Part shown: positions 17,471-25,535 of the stretch, piece after piece | Numbering within the stretch: the stretch's first letter is position 1 | Layout of the letters: the number at the start of each line of letters is the position of its first letter | Assembly: GCA_964553615.1 (NCBI GenBank) | Contig: CAZKMA010000021.1 | Coordinates: 1 to 64,000, forward strand | Reading direction: 5' to 3' | Length of the DNA: 64,000 bases | From: DATKUC01 sp964553615 | GTDB taxonomy: Bacteria > Spirochaetota > Spirochaetia > DSM-27196 > DATKUC01 | Notes under the pieces: generated by a model | The model's input: the letters and a program-made list of their open reading frames with translations, nothing else | The model's database searches: none | What the model was told of the DNA's origin: nothing | Program-made: the position numbers and the translations under genes

Positions 17471-17953
17471 GTGAAAACGAGGTTTCTTGGACTCCTGCTT
17501 CTGGCGTTGAGCGCAGGAGTGGCGTTCGCACAGTCCGAAATGAGTGTCACCGTCAAGGAGACTCAGGTAAGGGATCGTCCGTCTTTTCTCGCAAAAAGCG
17601 TGGCGAAGGTTGCATACGGCGACAGGCTTACGGTGATGAGCAAGCGGAGCGGCTGGGTTCAGGTCAAGGTGCCTGCAAACGGCATGGAAGGCTGGGTCAG
17701 CGCGTCCGCGCTCACGGAAAAAAAGATAGTCTTTCAGGCCGGGGCGTCGAACGTCGACAAGACTGCGTCGAGCAGTGAGGTCGCACTTGCCGGTCGGGGA
17801 TTCAACAAAGAGGTCGAGGCGAAGTATAAGTCGGCCAACGATCTGGACTACACGTGGGTTGACCGGATGGAAACCTTCGGTGAGCCGACGAGCGCACTGG
17901 TGGCATTTATGGAGGCAGCAGGTCTCCATTACGGAAACGGGGGTGACAAATGA
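17471..17953 (+). CDS. Exported bacterial SH3-domain protein
   Basis: A 160-residue protein with a signal peptide (1-21, ending GVAFAQ), then one SH3b domain (about 25-82; VRDRPSFLAKSVAKVAYGD and GWVQVKV...GWVSASAL). Such domains usually bind peptidoglycan or cell-wall peptides. The C-terminal 75 residues are helical and unassigned. The start is GTG, preceded by GGGGGGTGAAGG. Its end overlaps the M48 peptidase gene by 4 bases, and a CHASE2-cyclase gene follows, so the three are one operon. A periplasmic sensing or cell-envelope job is inferred from the context. Confidence 0.85.
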   Translation: MKTRFLGLLLLALSAGVAFAQSEMSVTVKETQVRDRPSFLAKSVAKVAYGDRLTVMSKRSGWVQVKVPANGMEGWVSASALTEKKIVFQAGASNVDKTASSSEVALAGRGFNKEVEAKYKSANDLDYTWVDRMETFGEPTSALVAFMEAAGLHYGNGGDK

Positions 17954-18888
17954 AAAGGCTGCGTCCTCTTGGTTCCCGTCATGGCCGGCCGGTCGTTCTC
18001 TTTGGGATTGCCGCGGTGATAGTCTTGGCGCTTGGCAGTTGCACGAGTTTTTCGCTCGGCAACATTGGATCGCGAATTGTGTCCGGCGATATTACGCAGG
18101 AGCAGGCGAGCTCGGTGCAGAAGACCGTGACCGCAGTACAGAAGAGTACCGAGGATATTACGCCCGAGCAGGAATACTACATCGGGCGCGCCGTTGGTGC
18201 GGTTATCCTCCGGAAGTACAAACCCTATGACGATCCAAAGGCAGATACCTATATCAACACCCTTGGACAGGCCCTCTCGCTCGTTTCGGATCGCCCCGAA
18301 TTGTACCTCGGGTACCGATTTCTCATCCTGGACTCCAACGACATCAACGCGCTTTCCACGCCGAGTGGATTGGTTTTCATAACGCGCGGTCTGCTCAGGC
18401 TCGCTCACACGGAGGCCGGTGTTGCCGCGATCCTTGCGCATGAGATCGGTCACATAGAGGACAAGGATGCTATCAAGGCTATCAAGACCTCCCGCGTAAC
18501 CGCGGCGCTGACGAATGCCGCAATTACGACCGCGCAGTTTGCCACCAGCCAGGACGTGGCAAAGCTCACATCGGTGTTCAGCGATTCAATCAACGACATA
18601 ACACAGAAGCTCGTGAACAGCGGTTATTCCCGGGGCGCGGAGCTGGAGGCCGACCATCAGGCGGTCCGGATTCTCGAGCGAGCGGGCTATGATCCGCACG
18701 CGCTTATCGATGTGCTCGAGCAGATGAAGACCCACCTGAAACCGGGTGGTCTGGACTTTGCGAAAACCCACCCGAGCCCGGATGTGCGCATAGAAGCTGC
18801 ACAGAAAGATATCGGTAATTATGTCGCGCCGGGGTACGACAGCACGGTGACTCGAAAACGGTTTGAAGCAGCAATGAACGGCATCTGA
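17950..18888 (+). CDS. M48-family metalloprotease, lipoprotein
   Basis: Zinc metallopeptidase of the M48 (BepA/Oma1-like) type, 312 residues. A lipobox LALGSC near residue 30 predicts a lipid-anchored periplasmic enzyme. The zinc motif is HEIGH (164-168) in AILAHEIGHIEDKDA, and the third ligand lies in AELEADHQAVRILERAGYDP. The family degrades or refolds damaged outer-membrane proteins. It lacks the TPR tail seen in BepA. It lies between the SH3 protein and the CHASE2 adenylate cyclase, with overlaps or short gaps. Confidence 0.92.
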   Translation: MKRLRPLGSRHGRPVVLFGIAAVIVLALGSCTSFSLGNIGSRIVSGDITQEQASSVQKTVTAVQKSTEDITPEQEYYIGRAVGAVILRKYKPYDDPKADTYINTLGQALSLVSDRPELYLGYRFLILDSNDINALSTPSGLVFITRGLLRLAHTEAGVAAILAHEIGHIEDKDAIKAIKTSRVTAALTNAAITTAQFATSQDVAKLTSVFSDSINDITQKLVNSGYSRGAELEADHQAVRILERAGYDPHALIDVLEQMKTHLKPGGLDFAKTHPSPDVRIEAAQKDIGNYVAPGYDSTVTRKRFEAAMNGI

Positions 18889-18902
18889 TTCGAGGTGGGC
18901 GT

Positions 18903-21080
18903 ATGATGGAAAAAGGCGCGGCTATGCGACCCCGGCTTCTCCGCGGTGTTCTTATTGGAGCCGGGGCGGGAATCCTTGCGATCATTATCTGGTTGAGCGG
19001 AATCCTTGCCGGTTTCGAATCACCGACCTGGGATGCGCGGGTCAGAATGTTCGCTCACCCCGATGCGGCAACGAGCCAGGTCGTTCTGATTCTGCTGGAT
19101 CAGAACAGTTTCGACTGGGGCAAGAGCACGAACGGCTGGTCGTGGCCATGGCCACGCGAAGTCTACGGCGCAATTGTGGATTTCTGTAACCGTGCAGGTG
19201 CAAAGTCACTCGCGTTCGACGTGCTCATCGCCGATCCATCGTCCTACGGCGTTGCAGACGATCAGGCACTCGGAGCGTCGATCAAGGATTACGGTCGGTT
19301 CGTCGCAGCCGCGTTCCCGGGAAATGAAAAGGGAGGCGCCACCGCGTGGCCGAGTGGAGTACCGGTTCCGGGTCTCTCCGTCAACGGACTGCAAAGCTGG
19401 CTTTCCCCGTCCATTCAACCTGTGCTCCGTGACCCCTATGTCCTGTTTCCTATTCCTGAGATGGCGCGAAATAGCCGCATGCTGGGTGCCGCAAGCTTCA
19501 CGAAGGACCCCGACGGTGTGTACCGTCGCGGGAGACTCTTCACCCTCTTCGACGGGCGGGTCGTTCCTTCGATTGCTCTTGCCATGTACGCGGCGGCGGA
19601 CTCTTCCGTTCCACAGATCTCGATTCGTCCGGGGACCCTGGTGGTCGACGGCAGAAACATTCCGATCAACAGCACAGGGCAGGCTCTTCTGCATTATGTA
19701 ACCCGGACCAACACCCACAAGAGCTACTCCGCCGCGGCAATTATCCAGAGCGACATTCAGCTCCAATCGGGAGAAAAACCGAACATCGATCCGAAAGAGC
19801 TTGCAGGCAAGTATGTGCTGTTCGGGTTTTCCGCTCCCGGTCTGCTCGACCTCCGTCCTTCGCCGATCGATCCGATTGTTCCCGGTACCGAGATCCACGC
19901 GACGATGCTCGACAATCTCCTGTCGAACTCGTTCATGCGCGACATGCCGGTCTGGGAGACCATGGCACTGTTTCTGCTCTTCGGAATAGCTGCCGGAGTA
20001 GCGGGATCGGTCGTCGCCGGTGTTGTTGCCACCCCACTGCTCTTTATCCTCGTACTCGCCGCGCCGGTTGGTCTGAGTTTTCTCTTTTACGGCGGCGGTG
20101 TGTGGATGCCGCTCATCGGGATGGAGCTCGGGGGCGTGCTCGCGCTCGTGGGTGCAAATGTCTTGAACTATGCCACCGAGGGGCGTCAGCGGCGCTACAT
20201 CAAGAACGCGTTTCAGCAGTATCTGAGTCATGCAGTTATCGATCAGCTCATTGCCCATCCGGAACGCCTTACGCTTGGCGGTGAGCGTCGCGAGCTCTCG
20301 ATATTCTTTTCCGATCTGCAGGGATTCACCGGCATTTCCGAAGGTCTTTCGCCTGAAGAGCTCACCGCGCTCCTGAATGACTATCTTTCGGCAATGACCG
20401 ACATTATTCAGGAGGAGGGCGGCACCATCGACAAGTACGAGGGAGATGCCATTATCGCCTTCTGGAATGCTCCGGTACCTCAGGAAGACCACGCAATCCG
20501 GGCGGTTCGCGCTGCTCTCCGGTGTCAGGCGGCGCTCGCAGAGCTCAGGCCCGCATTCAGGGAGCGCGTGGGCAAGGACCTTTTCATGCGTGTGGGAATT
20601 AACACCGGGCCCGCGGTCGTCGGAAATATGGGTTCTCACACCCGGTTCGATTACACGATGCTCGGTGACGCAGTGAACCTGGCGTCGAGGCTGGAAGGAA
20701 TCAACAAGCAGTTCGCCACCTACACCATGATATCTCAGGCAACTCTGAACGCCATAGACGGCGCGTTTCCCGCGCGCGAGCTTTCACGCGTAGCAGTGGT
20801 CGGGCGCAAGGAGCCGGTGGTCGTCTACGAGCCGATGTTCCAGGAGGAGTATGCGGCCGCCACGGAAAGTCTCGCCGCCTTTGCGGAAGCGCTTCCCCTG
20901 TTCTATGAAGGGCGTTTCCTCGAGGCGGCCGAAAAGTTCGAGGATTGCCCGGACACTGATCCCGCCGCGCGAATGTACGCGAAGAAATGCAGACAACTTG
21001 CCGAGCAATACGGCAGCACATCGACATCGGACGATCCGCCTTCCGACTGGACCGGCGTCTGGATCATGACGGAGAAGTAG
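18903..21080 (+). CDS. CHASE2-domain adenylate cyclase (class III)
   Basis: Membrane receptor cyclase of 725 residues making cAMP from ATP. After a first helix (about 12-32) comes a periplasmic CHASE2 domain (about 40-335), then three membrane helices (about 350-425) and a cytoplasmic class III catalytic domain (about 455-640). Both metal Asp residues are present (FFSDLQGFT and KYEGDAIIAFW), the adenine-selecting Lys-Asp pair is in TIDKYEGD and MLGDAVN, and the transition-state Asn and Arg are in VNLASRLE. The catalytic set is therefore complete. A helical tail follows. It ends the operon with the SH3 protein and M48 protease, which suggests an envelope signal converted to cAMP. Confidence 0.93.
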   Translation: MMEKGAAMRPRLLRGVLIGAGAGILAIIIWLSGILAGFESPTWDARVRMFAHPDAATSQVVLILLDQNSFDWGKSTNGWSWPWPREVYGAIVDFCNRAGAKSLAFDVLIADPSSYGVADDQALGASIKDYGRFVAAAFPGNEKGGATAWPSGVPVPGLSVNGLQSWLSPSIQPVLRDPYVLFPIPEMARNSRMLGAASFTKDPDGVYRRGRLFTLFDGRVVPSIALAMYAAADSSVPQISIRPGTLVVDGRNIPINSTGQALLHYVTRTNTHKSYSAAAIIQSDIQLQSGEKPNIDPKELAGKYVLFGFSAPGLLDLRPSPIDPIVPGTEIHATMLDNLLSNSFMRDMPVWETMALFLLFGIAAGVAGSVVAGVVATPLLFILVLAAPVGLSFLFYGGGVWMPLIGMELGGVLALVGANVLNYATEGRQRRYIKNAFQQYLSHAVIDQLIAHPERLTLGGERRELSIFFSDLQGFTGISEGLSPEELTALLNDYLSAMTDIIQEEGGTIDKYEGDAIIAFWNAPVPQEDHAIRAVRAALRCQAALAELRPAFRERVGKDLFMRVGINTGPAVVGNMGSHTRFDYTMLGDAVNLASRLEGINKQFATYTMISQATLNAIDGAFPARELSRVAVVGRKEPVVVYEPMFQEEYAAATESLAAFAEALPLFYEGRFLEAAEKFEDCPDTDPAARMYAKKCRQLAEQYGSTSTSDDPPSDWTGVWIMTEK

Positions 21081-21085
21081 TCGGC

Positions 21086-22474
21086 ATGATCACATTTCTC
21101 CTGGACCGGATAGTCCGCGCAATGCAGGGCGGCGGAAATCCGTACGCGGTCTCTCTGATGAGCCGTGCAGGGCGGCGCGCCTGGTACCGAGGACGAACCG
21201 AGATTCAGGATTCCGAGACTGAATTCGGTGCGGGGCTGCTCTATCACCTCCAGGAGAAGAGGCTCGTCCCGTCCATGCGATGGGCGGCGACCCATTCGCC
21301 TTACTACCGTGAGCTGTTCGCCCAAAATCACGTAACCCCGCGGGATATCCGCTCGATCGCCGATCTTCGCGCTCTTCCGTTTACAGAACGCGAGCACCTT
21401 GCGGAATGGAGACGATTTCTCGCGGTACCCGAAGGTGAGGTGTACCGTATTGTCACCTCTGCCGGTACCCGCGGAACCGCCCGGACCACAGCCTTCACCG
21501 CGGCGGACTGGCATCGGGTCTGTTCCGCCCGTTCCGTTGCAATCGGGAGCCTGCTTCCGCGATCGGTCTGGCACCACGGCCGACCAAAGGCGCTCTTGAT
21601 TTCTCAACCCGCCATACCCATGTGGGCGGACGCGGAATCTACCGCCGATGCCCTCAGACTGCTCGGATTCGACGTGCTGACCGTGCCGGATTCTGAGCCG
21701 GAGGAGGCCGTGCGCTGGATAGTGGATTTCGAACCGCCCGTAATTGCCGGGACGCCTCTTTCTCTGTGGAGCACTGCCCGCTGTGCGTCGGAGGTTCGCG
21801 CTTCCTTCAAACCTTCGCTTATCCTCGGACTCGGTGAACACGCGACACCTGCGGTTCGTGCACAGACCGAGTCTCAGTGGGGTCTGGCGCCCGTGGAAGG
21901 GTACGGAAGCGCTGAAATTGGCGGAATCCAGACCATATCCCTTCCGAACTGCCGTGGTGTTCATCTGAATGGTCTCGACTTCATTTGTGAAGTGATAGAT
22001 CCCGACACGGGAGAGGCGGCTCCACTCGGCGAACTGGTCATTACGACCATGCTCCGGAAGGCTATGCCCCTGATCCGTTACCGTACCGGGGACACGGTTC
22101 GCCTTGTGCAGCACAATTGCAGGGTTCCATTTCCGTCAGTCGAGATTGTCGGCGACGACGATTCGCTCCTCTGGGGAGGGGTGCGTATCTCCGCATCCGA
22201 GCTCGTTGCGCGGCTTCAAACGCAGATCGGTTTCGCCGGAAAACTGGAATTGACGGCGGAATGGGTGGATGGCCGGGAACTTCTGACCTGCACCGTGGAG
22301 GGAGATCCTGATGAGCGTGGCGCGGCAGAACGCGTTCGAGCCGGAATAGAAGCAGCGTATCCGGGGATATCGGAAGACCGCCGGGAAGAGTCGAGATTCG
22401 AAGTCCGGGTGAGAGATCAGTTGCGGAGCCAGGTGAAATCCTACCGTATTCGGGATTTCAGATCGTTGCAATAG
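21086..22474 (+). CDS. PaaK-like adenylate-forming protein (phenylacetate-CoA ligase family)
   Basis: 462 residues, similar in layout to phenylacetate-CoA ligases: SPYYRELF near residue 72, a Gly/Ser/Thr-rich ATP loop (TSAGTRGTARTTAFT, about 125-139), the EGYGSAEIGG motif and the AMP-binding YRTGD. The ATP loop departs from the usual SSGTTGKPT: the Lys is absent, as in some PaaK-like proteins of other pathways. True phenylacetate use is thus uncertain. It starts 5 bases after the cyclase stop with GGAG upstream, and is followed by the ThuA-like gene, so it may extend the operon. Substrate unknown. Confidence 0.82.
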   Translation: MITFLLDRIVRAMQGGGNPYAVSLMSRAGRRAWYRGRTEIQDSETEFGAGLLYHLQEKRLVPSMRWAATHSPYYRELFAQNHVTPRDIRSIADLRALPFTEREHLAEWRRFLAVPEGEVYRIVTSAGTRGTARTTAFTAADWHRVCSARSVAIGSLLPRSVWHHGRPKALLISQPAIPMWADAESTADALRLLGFDVLTVPDSEPEEAVRWIVDFEPPVIAGTPLSLWSTARCASEVRASFKPSLILGLGEHATPAVRAQTESQWGLAPVEGYGSAEIGGIQTISLPNCRGVHLNGLDFICEVIDPDTGEAAPLGELVITTMLRKAMPLIRYRTGDTVRLVQHNCRVPFPSVEIVGDDDSLLWGGVRISASELVARLQTQIGFAGKLELTAEWVDGRELLTCTVEGDPDERGAAERVRAGIEAAYPGISEDRREESRFEVRVRDQLRSQVKSYRIRDFRSLQ

Positions 22475-22485
22475 AGGAGGATGCG

Positions 22486-23085
22486 GTGGACGCAGCAAAG
22501 AGTGTTCTCCTTTTCTCGAGCGGCATCCGTTACCCCAGCCCGTTTGCACGGCTTCAGCTTGCTCGGATCATATCCTCAATGGAGGCTGTTTCAGTACGGA
22601 AGACCTCGCGTCTCGATCGTCTCGGGCGGCTCGAAACAGCGGATACACCCGGAGTAGTGCTGCACGTCGGACACTCAACGCCGAACCAGGGAAACGGAGA
22701 TGCAGAGGCATTCATTGACGACTATCTGTTGCAGGGGGGTGGTGTTCTTGTTGTTGGAGGATCCGCTGCACCGAACGTCGATTCAAAAACTACCATACGG
22801 CAGGCGATACTCGTGCACCAGATCAACGAGTTTTCGCGAGTGTTCGATCAGACTGCAGACTTCACCATTGAGGAGACGCTCGTTCCCGCGATTTCCGGGA
22901 TCTCATACGATGTTCATTTCGCGGGATTCGACGCAACCGGAAACAGCGTTCCTGCGGTCTGGACCCGCTATCGCGGCAAAGGACGAATGTGCGGGATCGC
23001 ATTCGGAAACCGATCCGTAACCCTCAGGAACCCGCAGGTGCGAGGCATTATTCATCAGGCACTCAGATGGATGCTCATGACCTGA
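22486..23085 (+). CDS. ThuA/glutamine-amidotransferase-like protein
   Basis: A 199-residue protein with the outline of a ThuA or class I amidotransferase-like fold. The C-terminal part is the best match: VPAVWTRYRGKGRMCGIAFG and LRNPQVRGIIHQALRWML follow the ThuA pattern in which the last helix is RNP...GIRWA. The conserved GGGVLVVGGSA strand-loop is in the middle (about 81-91). No amidotransferase Cys-His pair is obvious. GTG start at 22486 with GAGGAGG upstream. It is 11 bases from the PaaK-like gene. Function unknown; the assignment is from pattern only. Confidence 0.6.
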   Translation: MDAAKSVLLFSSGIRYPSPFARLQLARIISSMEAVSVRKTSRLDRLGRLETADTPGVVLHVGHSTPNQGNGDAEAFIDDYLLQGGGVLVVGGSAAPNVDSKTTIRQAILVHQINEFSRVFDQTADFTIEETLVPAISGISYDVHFAGFDATGNSVPAVWTRYRGKGRMCGIAFGNRSVTLRNPQVRGIIHQALRWMLMT

Positions 23086-23086
23086 A

Positions 23087-23497
23087 CTACGGATTCTGCC
23101 CGCTCTGAGCTTTCCCGTTCTGCTGTTGTTTGAGGTAATCCTGCAGGATCTGAACGAGCTCCTGGAGCGTCTCTTTCGGAATCTGATTCAAACGGGCTTC
23201 CATCTGAGAAGCGAGTTTCTTCAGTTCAGCCGTTGATTCCTTTGTCTTCTGAATGTCTCCGATGAGGGACTCCATCGTTGCGCGGAGCTCGCTCAGACTC
23301 TTCACGTCCGACTTGACCTTGCGCACCTCGTTCGTGTTTTCGGCAATACCTGCGCGGGTCTCCTCCTGTACGGTGGCCAGGTGTGTGTCCACGTACTGGG
23401 TAGTGGCGAGGAATCCAAGAAATCCGGTGGAAGCACAACTCGAGAGCAGGAGGCTGAGAGAGATCGCACCGACGGCCATGGAAAGAGAAAGCTTCAT
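23087..23497 (-). CDS. Coiled-coil lipoprotein
   Basis: A 136-residue predicted lipoprotein: signal peptide with lipobox LLLSSCAS near residue 21, then an almost wholly helical, charged region (about 40-125) with heptad-like spacing, and a Gln/Asn-rich end. AGGTG lies upstream of the ATG. Length and composition are similar to Lpp-like or spacer-type envelope proteins, but no family is recognised. It is convergent with the ThuA-like gene with one base between the two stops. Confidence 0.75.
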   Translation of the reverse strand: MKLSLSMAVGAISLSLLLSSCASTGFLGFLATTQYVDTHLATVQEETRAGIAENTNEVRKVKSDVKSLSELRATMESLIGDIQKTKESTAELKKLASQMEARLNQIPKETLQELVQILQDYLKQQQNGKAQSGQNP

Positions 23498-23547
23498 GGT
23501 TCACCTCCGAAACGGTTCCTATTCCTATCATGGAGCAACCGCAGGAC

Positions 23548-24495
23548 TCAAGTGGAGATGAGTGTATTGACGGCTTCCGTCGCTGCGGCAATCTGCGTGG
23601 CCGGGTCTTCGGGCAGGACACGAAAGGGCGTCCCCATCGCAGAGAGAAGGGAACCGTACGTCTCCAGTTGTTCTCCCGCGGAGCGTGGATCGATGAGAGT
23701 CAGGTCGTAGTGGTCGCGCTCTGCCGCCTGCTGAAGCAGAAGCAGGGTCCGTGAATCAATGTCCGGGAATCTCGCACGCGCCTCGACGCCGATGCGAAGT
23801 GCGGATGTCGCGATGATCAGCACGCGATCGGCCTGACGTGCGAGCGCAGCTTCGGATGCATGCTGGGCGCGCAGAATGATGGAAAGATCCGAAGGTTCTA
23901 TTGACCGGTTGTGGTATTTCTCCCAGAAAATCTGATAGGCAGGTACAAAGAGCGTTTCAAAATGCTGAGCCACCGCGTGCGCGAACCCATCGCTCTCTGA
24001 TATTATCTGGACCCGTTTCAGGAAGTAGGGACGGACCGGTTCCGGGATATACTTCCAGTACCGCATAGGGGAAGTTCGAATATCGGTTGCCGAAACGGGG
24101 AACTGCGTTCGTGACGGATCCACTGCAATGAATGTTGCCCCAAGATCTGAAGCAAGCTGTATTCCGTACTGTTCAGACGCAAATACGAAGGAAATGGGGC
24201 CGCTCACGTGCGATCGGATAGTGTCCGCCCAGATACCCGTTGACCCGGGAACATCCTTCCGTGCTTCCGGGACTGCTTCGGTAATATGGACCATCTGAAC
24301 GCCCGGAAAGAGTTCCTTCATCCACGAGTATCTCAGGCTTCCGGGAATCGGTTCGTTCGGAAGGGTGCATACGAGTACCGTCAGCTCATCGCAATAGCTG
24401 CGTGCAAAGTTGACCAGGTAGAGATGCCCGTAGTGGGGAGGCATGAAGCGGCCAATGACCACGCCACGAGTGGGGGTGTGGGACGTTGTTTGCAT
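23548..24495 (-). CDS. nadR: NadR-like NMN adenylyltransferase with degenerate kinase domain
   Basis: NadR-type protein, 315 residues, without the N-terminal DNA-binding domain of the enterobacterial form. The nucleotidyltransferase half (about 10-145) is intact: GRFMPPHYGHLYL holds the HxGH motif, and FPVSATDIRTSP matches the second ISATxIR motif, so nicotinamide mononucleotide adenylyltransferase activity is expected. The C-terminal ribosylnicotinamide-kinase half aligns in outline (FLKRVQIISESDGFAHAVAQ, VPAY) but has lost the Walker A GxxxxGKS/T at about 164-172 and the Asp pair of the later LIIATSAL strand. The kinase is probably dead. No Shine-Dalgarno is visible. Confidence 0.85.
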   Translation of the reverse strand: MQTTSHTPTRGVVIGRFMPPHYGHLYLVNFARSYCDELTVLVCTLPNEPIPGSLRYSWMKELFPGVQMVHITEAVPEARKDVPGSTGIWADTIRSHVSGPISFVFASEQYGIQLASDLGATFIAVDPSRTQFPVSATDIRTSPMRYWKYIPEPVRPYFLKRVQIISESDGFAHAVAQHFETLFVPAYQIFWEKYHNRSIEPSDLSIILRAQHASEAALARQADRVLIIATSALRIGVEARARFPDIDSRTLLLLQQAAERDHYDLTLIDPRSAGEQLETYGSLLSAMGTPFRVLPEDPATQIAAATEAVNTLIST

Positions 24496-24540
24496 AACCG
24501 GTCAACTATAGTAACATTAATCCCGGGGAGGGGGAACATC

Positions 24541-25524
24541 ATGCACGAAGATCGCACATACCTTATTGGATTCGACCTCGGCGGTACGAAGATGCTCGGC
24601 TGCCTTCTGGACCGGAAACTCGACATCGTGGCGCGAAACAAACAGAAGGTTGGAGACGGTTCCAGCGCCGAGCAGGTGTTCACCCGGATCCTGAGCTGCA
24701 TTCACAATCTGCTCGAGACGGCGAAGGTCGACATTTCTCAAGTTGCAGGAGCCGGAGTAGCTATCCCCGGGCCTATCGATCTTGCGAACGGTGTTGTGCT
24801 GGAGACCCCGAACCTCGGATTCCGCAATTTTCCGCTGAAGAAGCGACTGGCTGCGGAACTTGGAATTCCCGTCATCCTTGAGAATGATGTGAACGCCGGG
24901 ACGTACGGCGAGTACGTGAAGGGGGTCGCAAAGGGTATGAAGCACCTCCTCGGCGTATTTCCCGGAACGGGGATTGGCGGCGGGATCATCATAGACGGGA
25001 AACTCTATCGCGGGGCAACCGGCGGCGCCGGCGAGGTTGGCCATATGATCATACAGGTAGACGGCAGACTTTGCGGCTGCGGCCAGTACGGTTGCCTCGA
25101 ATCGGTTGCGTCCAAAACGGCAATCTCGAAGGATGCAGCAATGCTCGCCGCGACCGGCAGCGCGCAGACCATGGCCAAGCTCGCCGGAAGCGACATCTCG
25201 AAGATGAAGAGCAGTGTTTTTTCCAAAGCGATTGTCGGAGGCGACAAATCCATTGCACGTCTTGTAGACCGTTCCGCGAGCTTCCTCGGGATCGGGCTGG
25301 CCAATCTTGTGAACATTTTCAATCCCGAGGCAATAGTCCTTGGCGGCGGACTCGTTGAGCGATTCGGGAAATCGTACGTGGCGATTGTTGAGCGGTCCAT
25401 GCAGGAGCACGCTATGCCGTATCTGGCGAAGGGCGTGAAGCTTCTGGAAGCACAACTGGGCGATGATGCGGTGGCGATTGGAGTCGGATCGCTCCTGTCG
25501 GATCATCTTGCCGATCGGAAATAG
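24541..25524 (+). CDS. ROK-family sugar kinase (glucokinase-like)
   Basis: Cytoplasmic ROK kinase, 327 residues, phosphorylating a hexose with ATP. The phosphate loop FDLGGTKMLG is at about residues 11-20, the catalytic Asp lies in LENDVNAGTYGEY, and the zinc signature CGCGQYGCLE is complete. There is no N-terminal helix-turn-helix, so it is a kinase rather than a ROK repressor. The ATG at 24541 has GGGGAGGGGG upstream. It heads a tight run with ppx (11-base gap) and ppk. The substrate is most likely glucose or an amino sugar; this is not decided by the sequence alone. Confidence 0.9.
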   Translation: MHEDRTYLIGFDLGGTKMLGCLLDRKLDIVARNKQKVGDGSSAEQVFTRILSCIHNLLETAKVDISQVAGAGVAIPGPIDLANGVVLETPNLGFRNFPLKKRLAAELGIPVILENDVNAGTYGEYVKGVAKGMKHLLGVFPGTGIGGGIIIDGKLYRGATGGAGEVGHMIIQVDGRLCGCGQYGCLESVASKTAISKDAAMLAATGSAQTMAKLAGSDISKMKSSVFSKAIVGGDKSIARLVDRSASFLGIGLANLVNIFNPEAIVLGGGLVERFGKSYVAIVERSMQEHAMPYLAKGVKLLEAQLGDDAVAIGVGSLLSDHLADRK

Positions 25525-25535
25525 CACGTAAAAAC

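Noticed and set aside
19206..20639. A 477-codon open frame opposite the CHASE2 cyclase
   Set aside because: The plus strand carries an intact catalytic domain; the antisense translation is low-complexity, Arg/Glu/His-rich and matches nothing.
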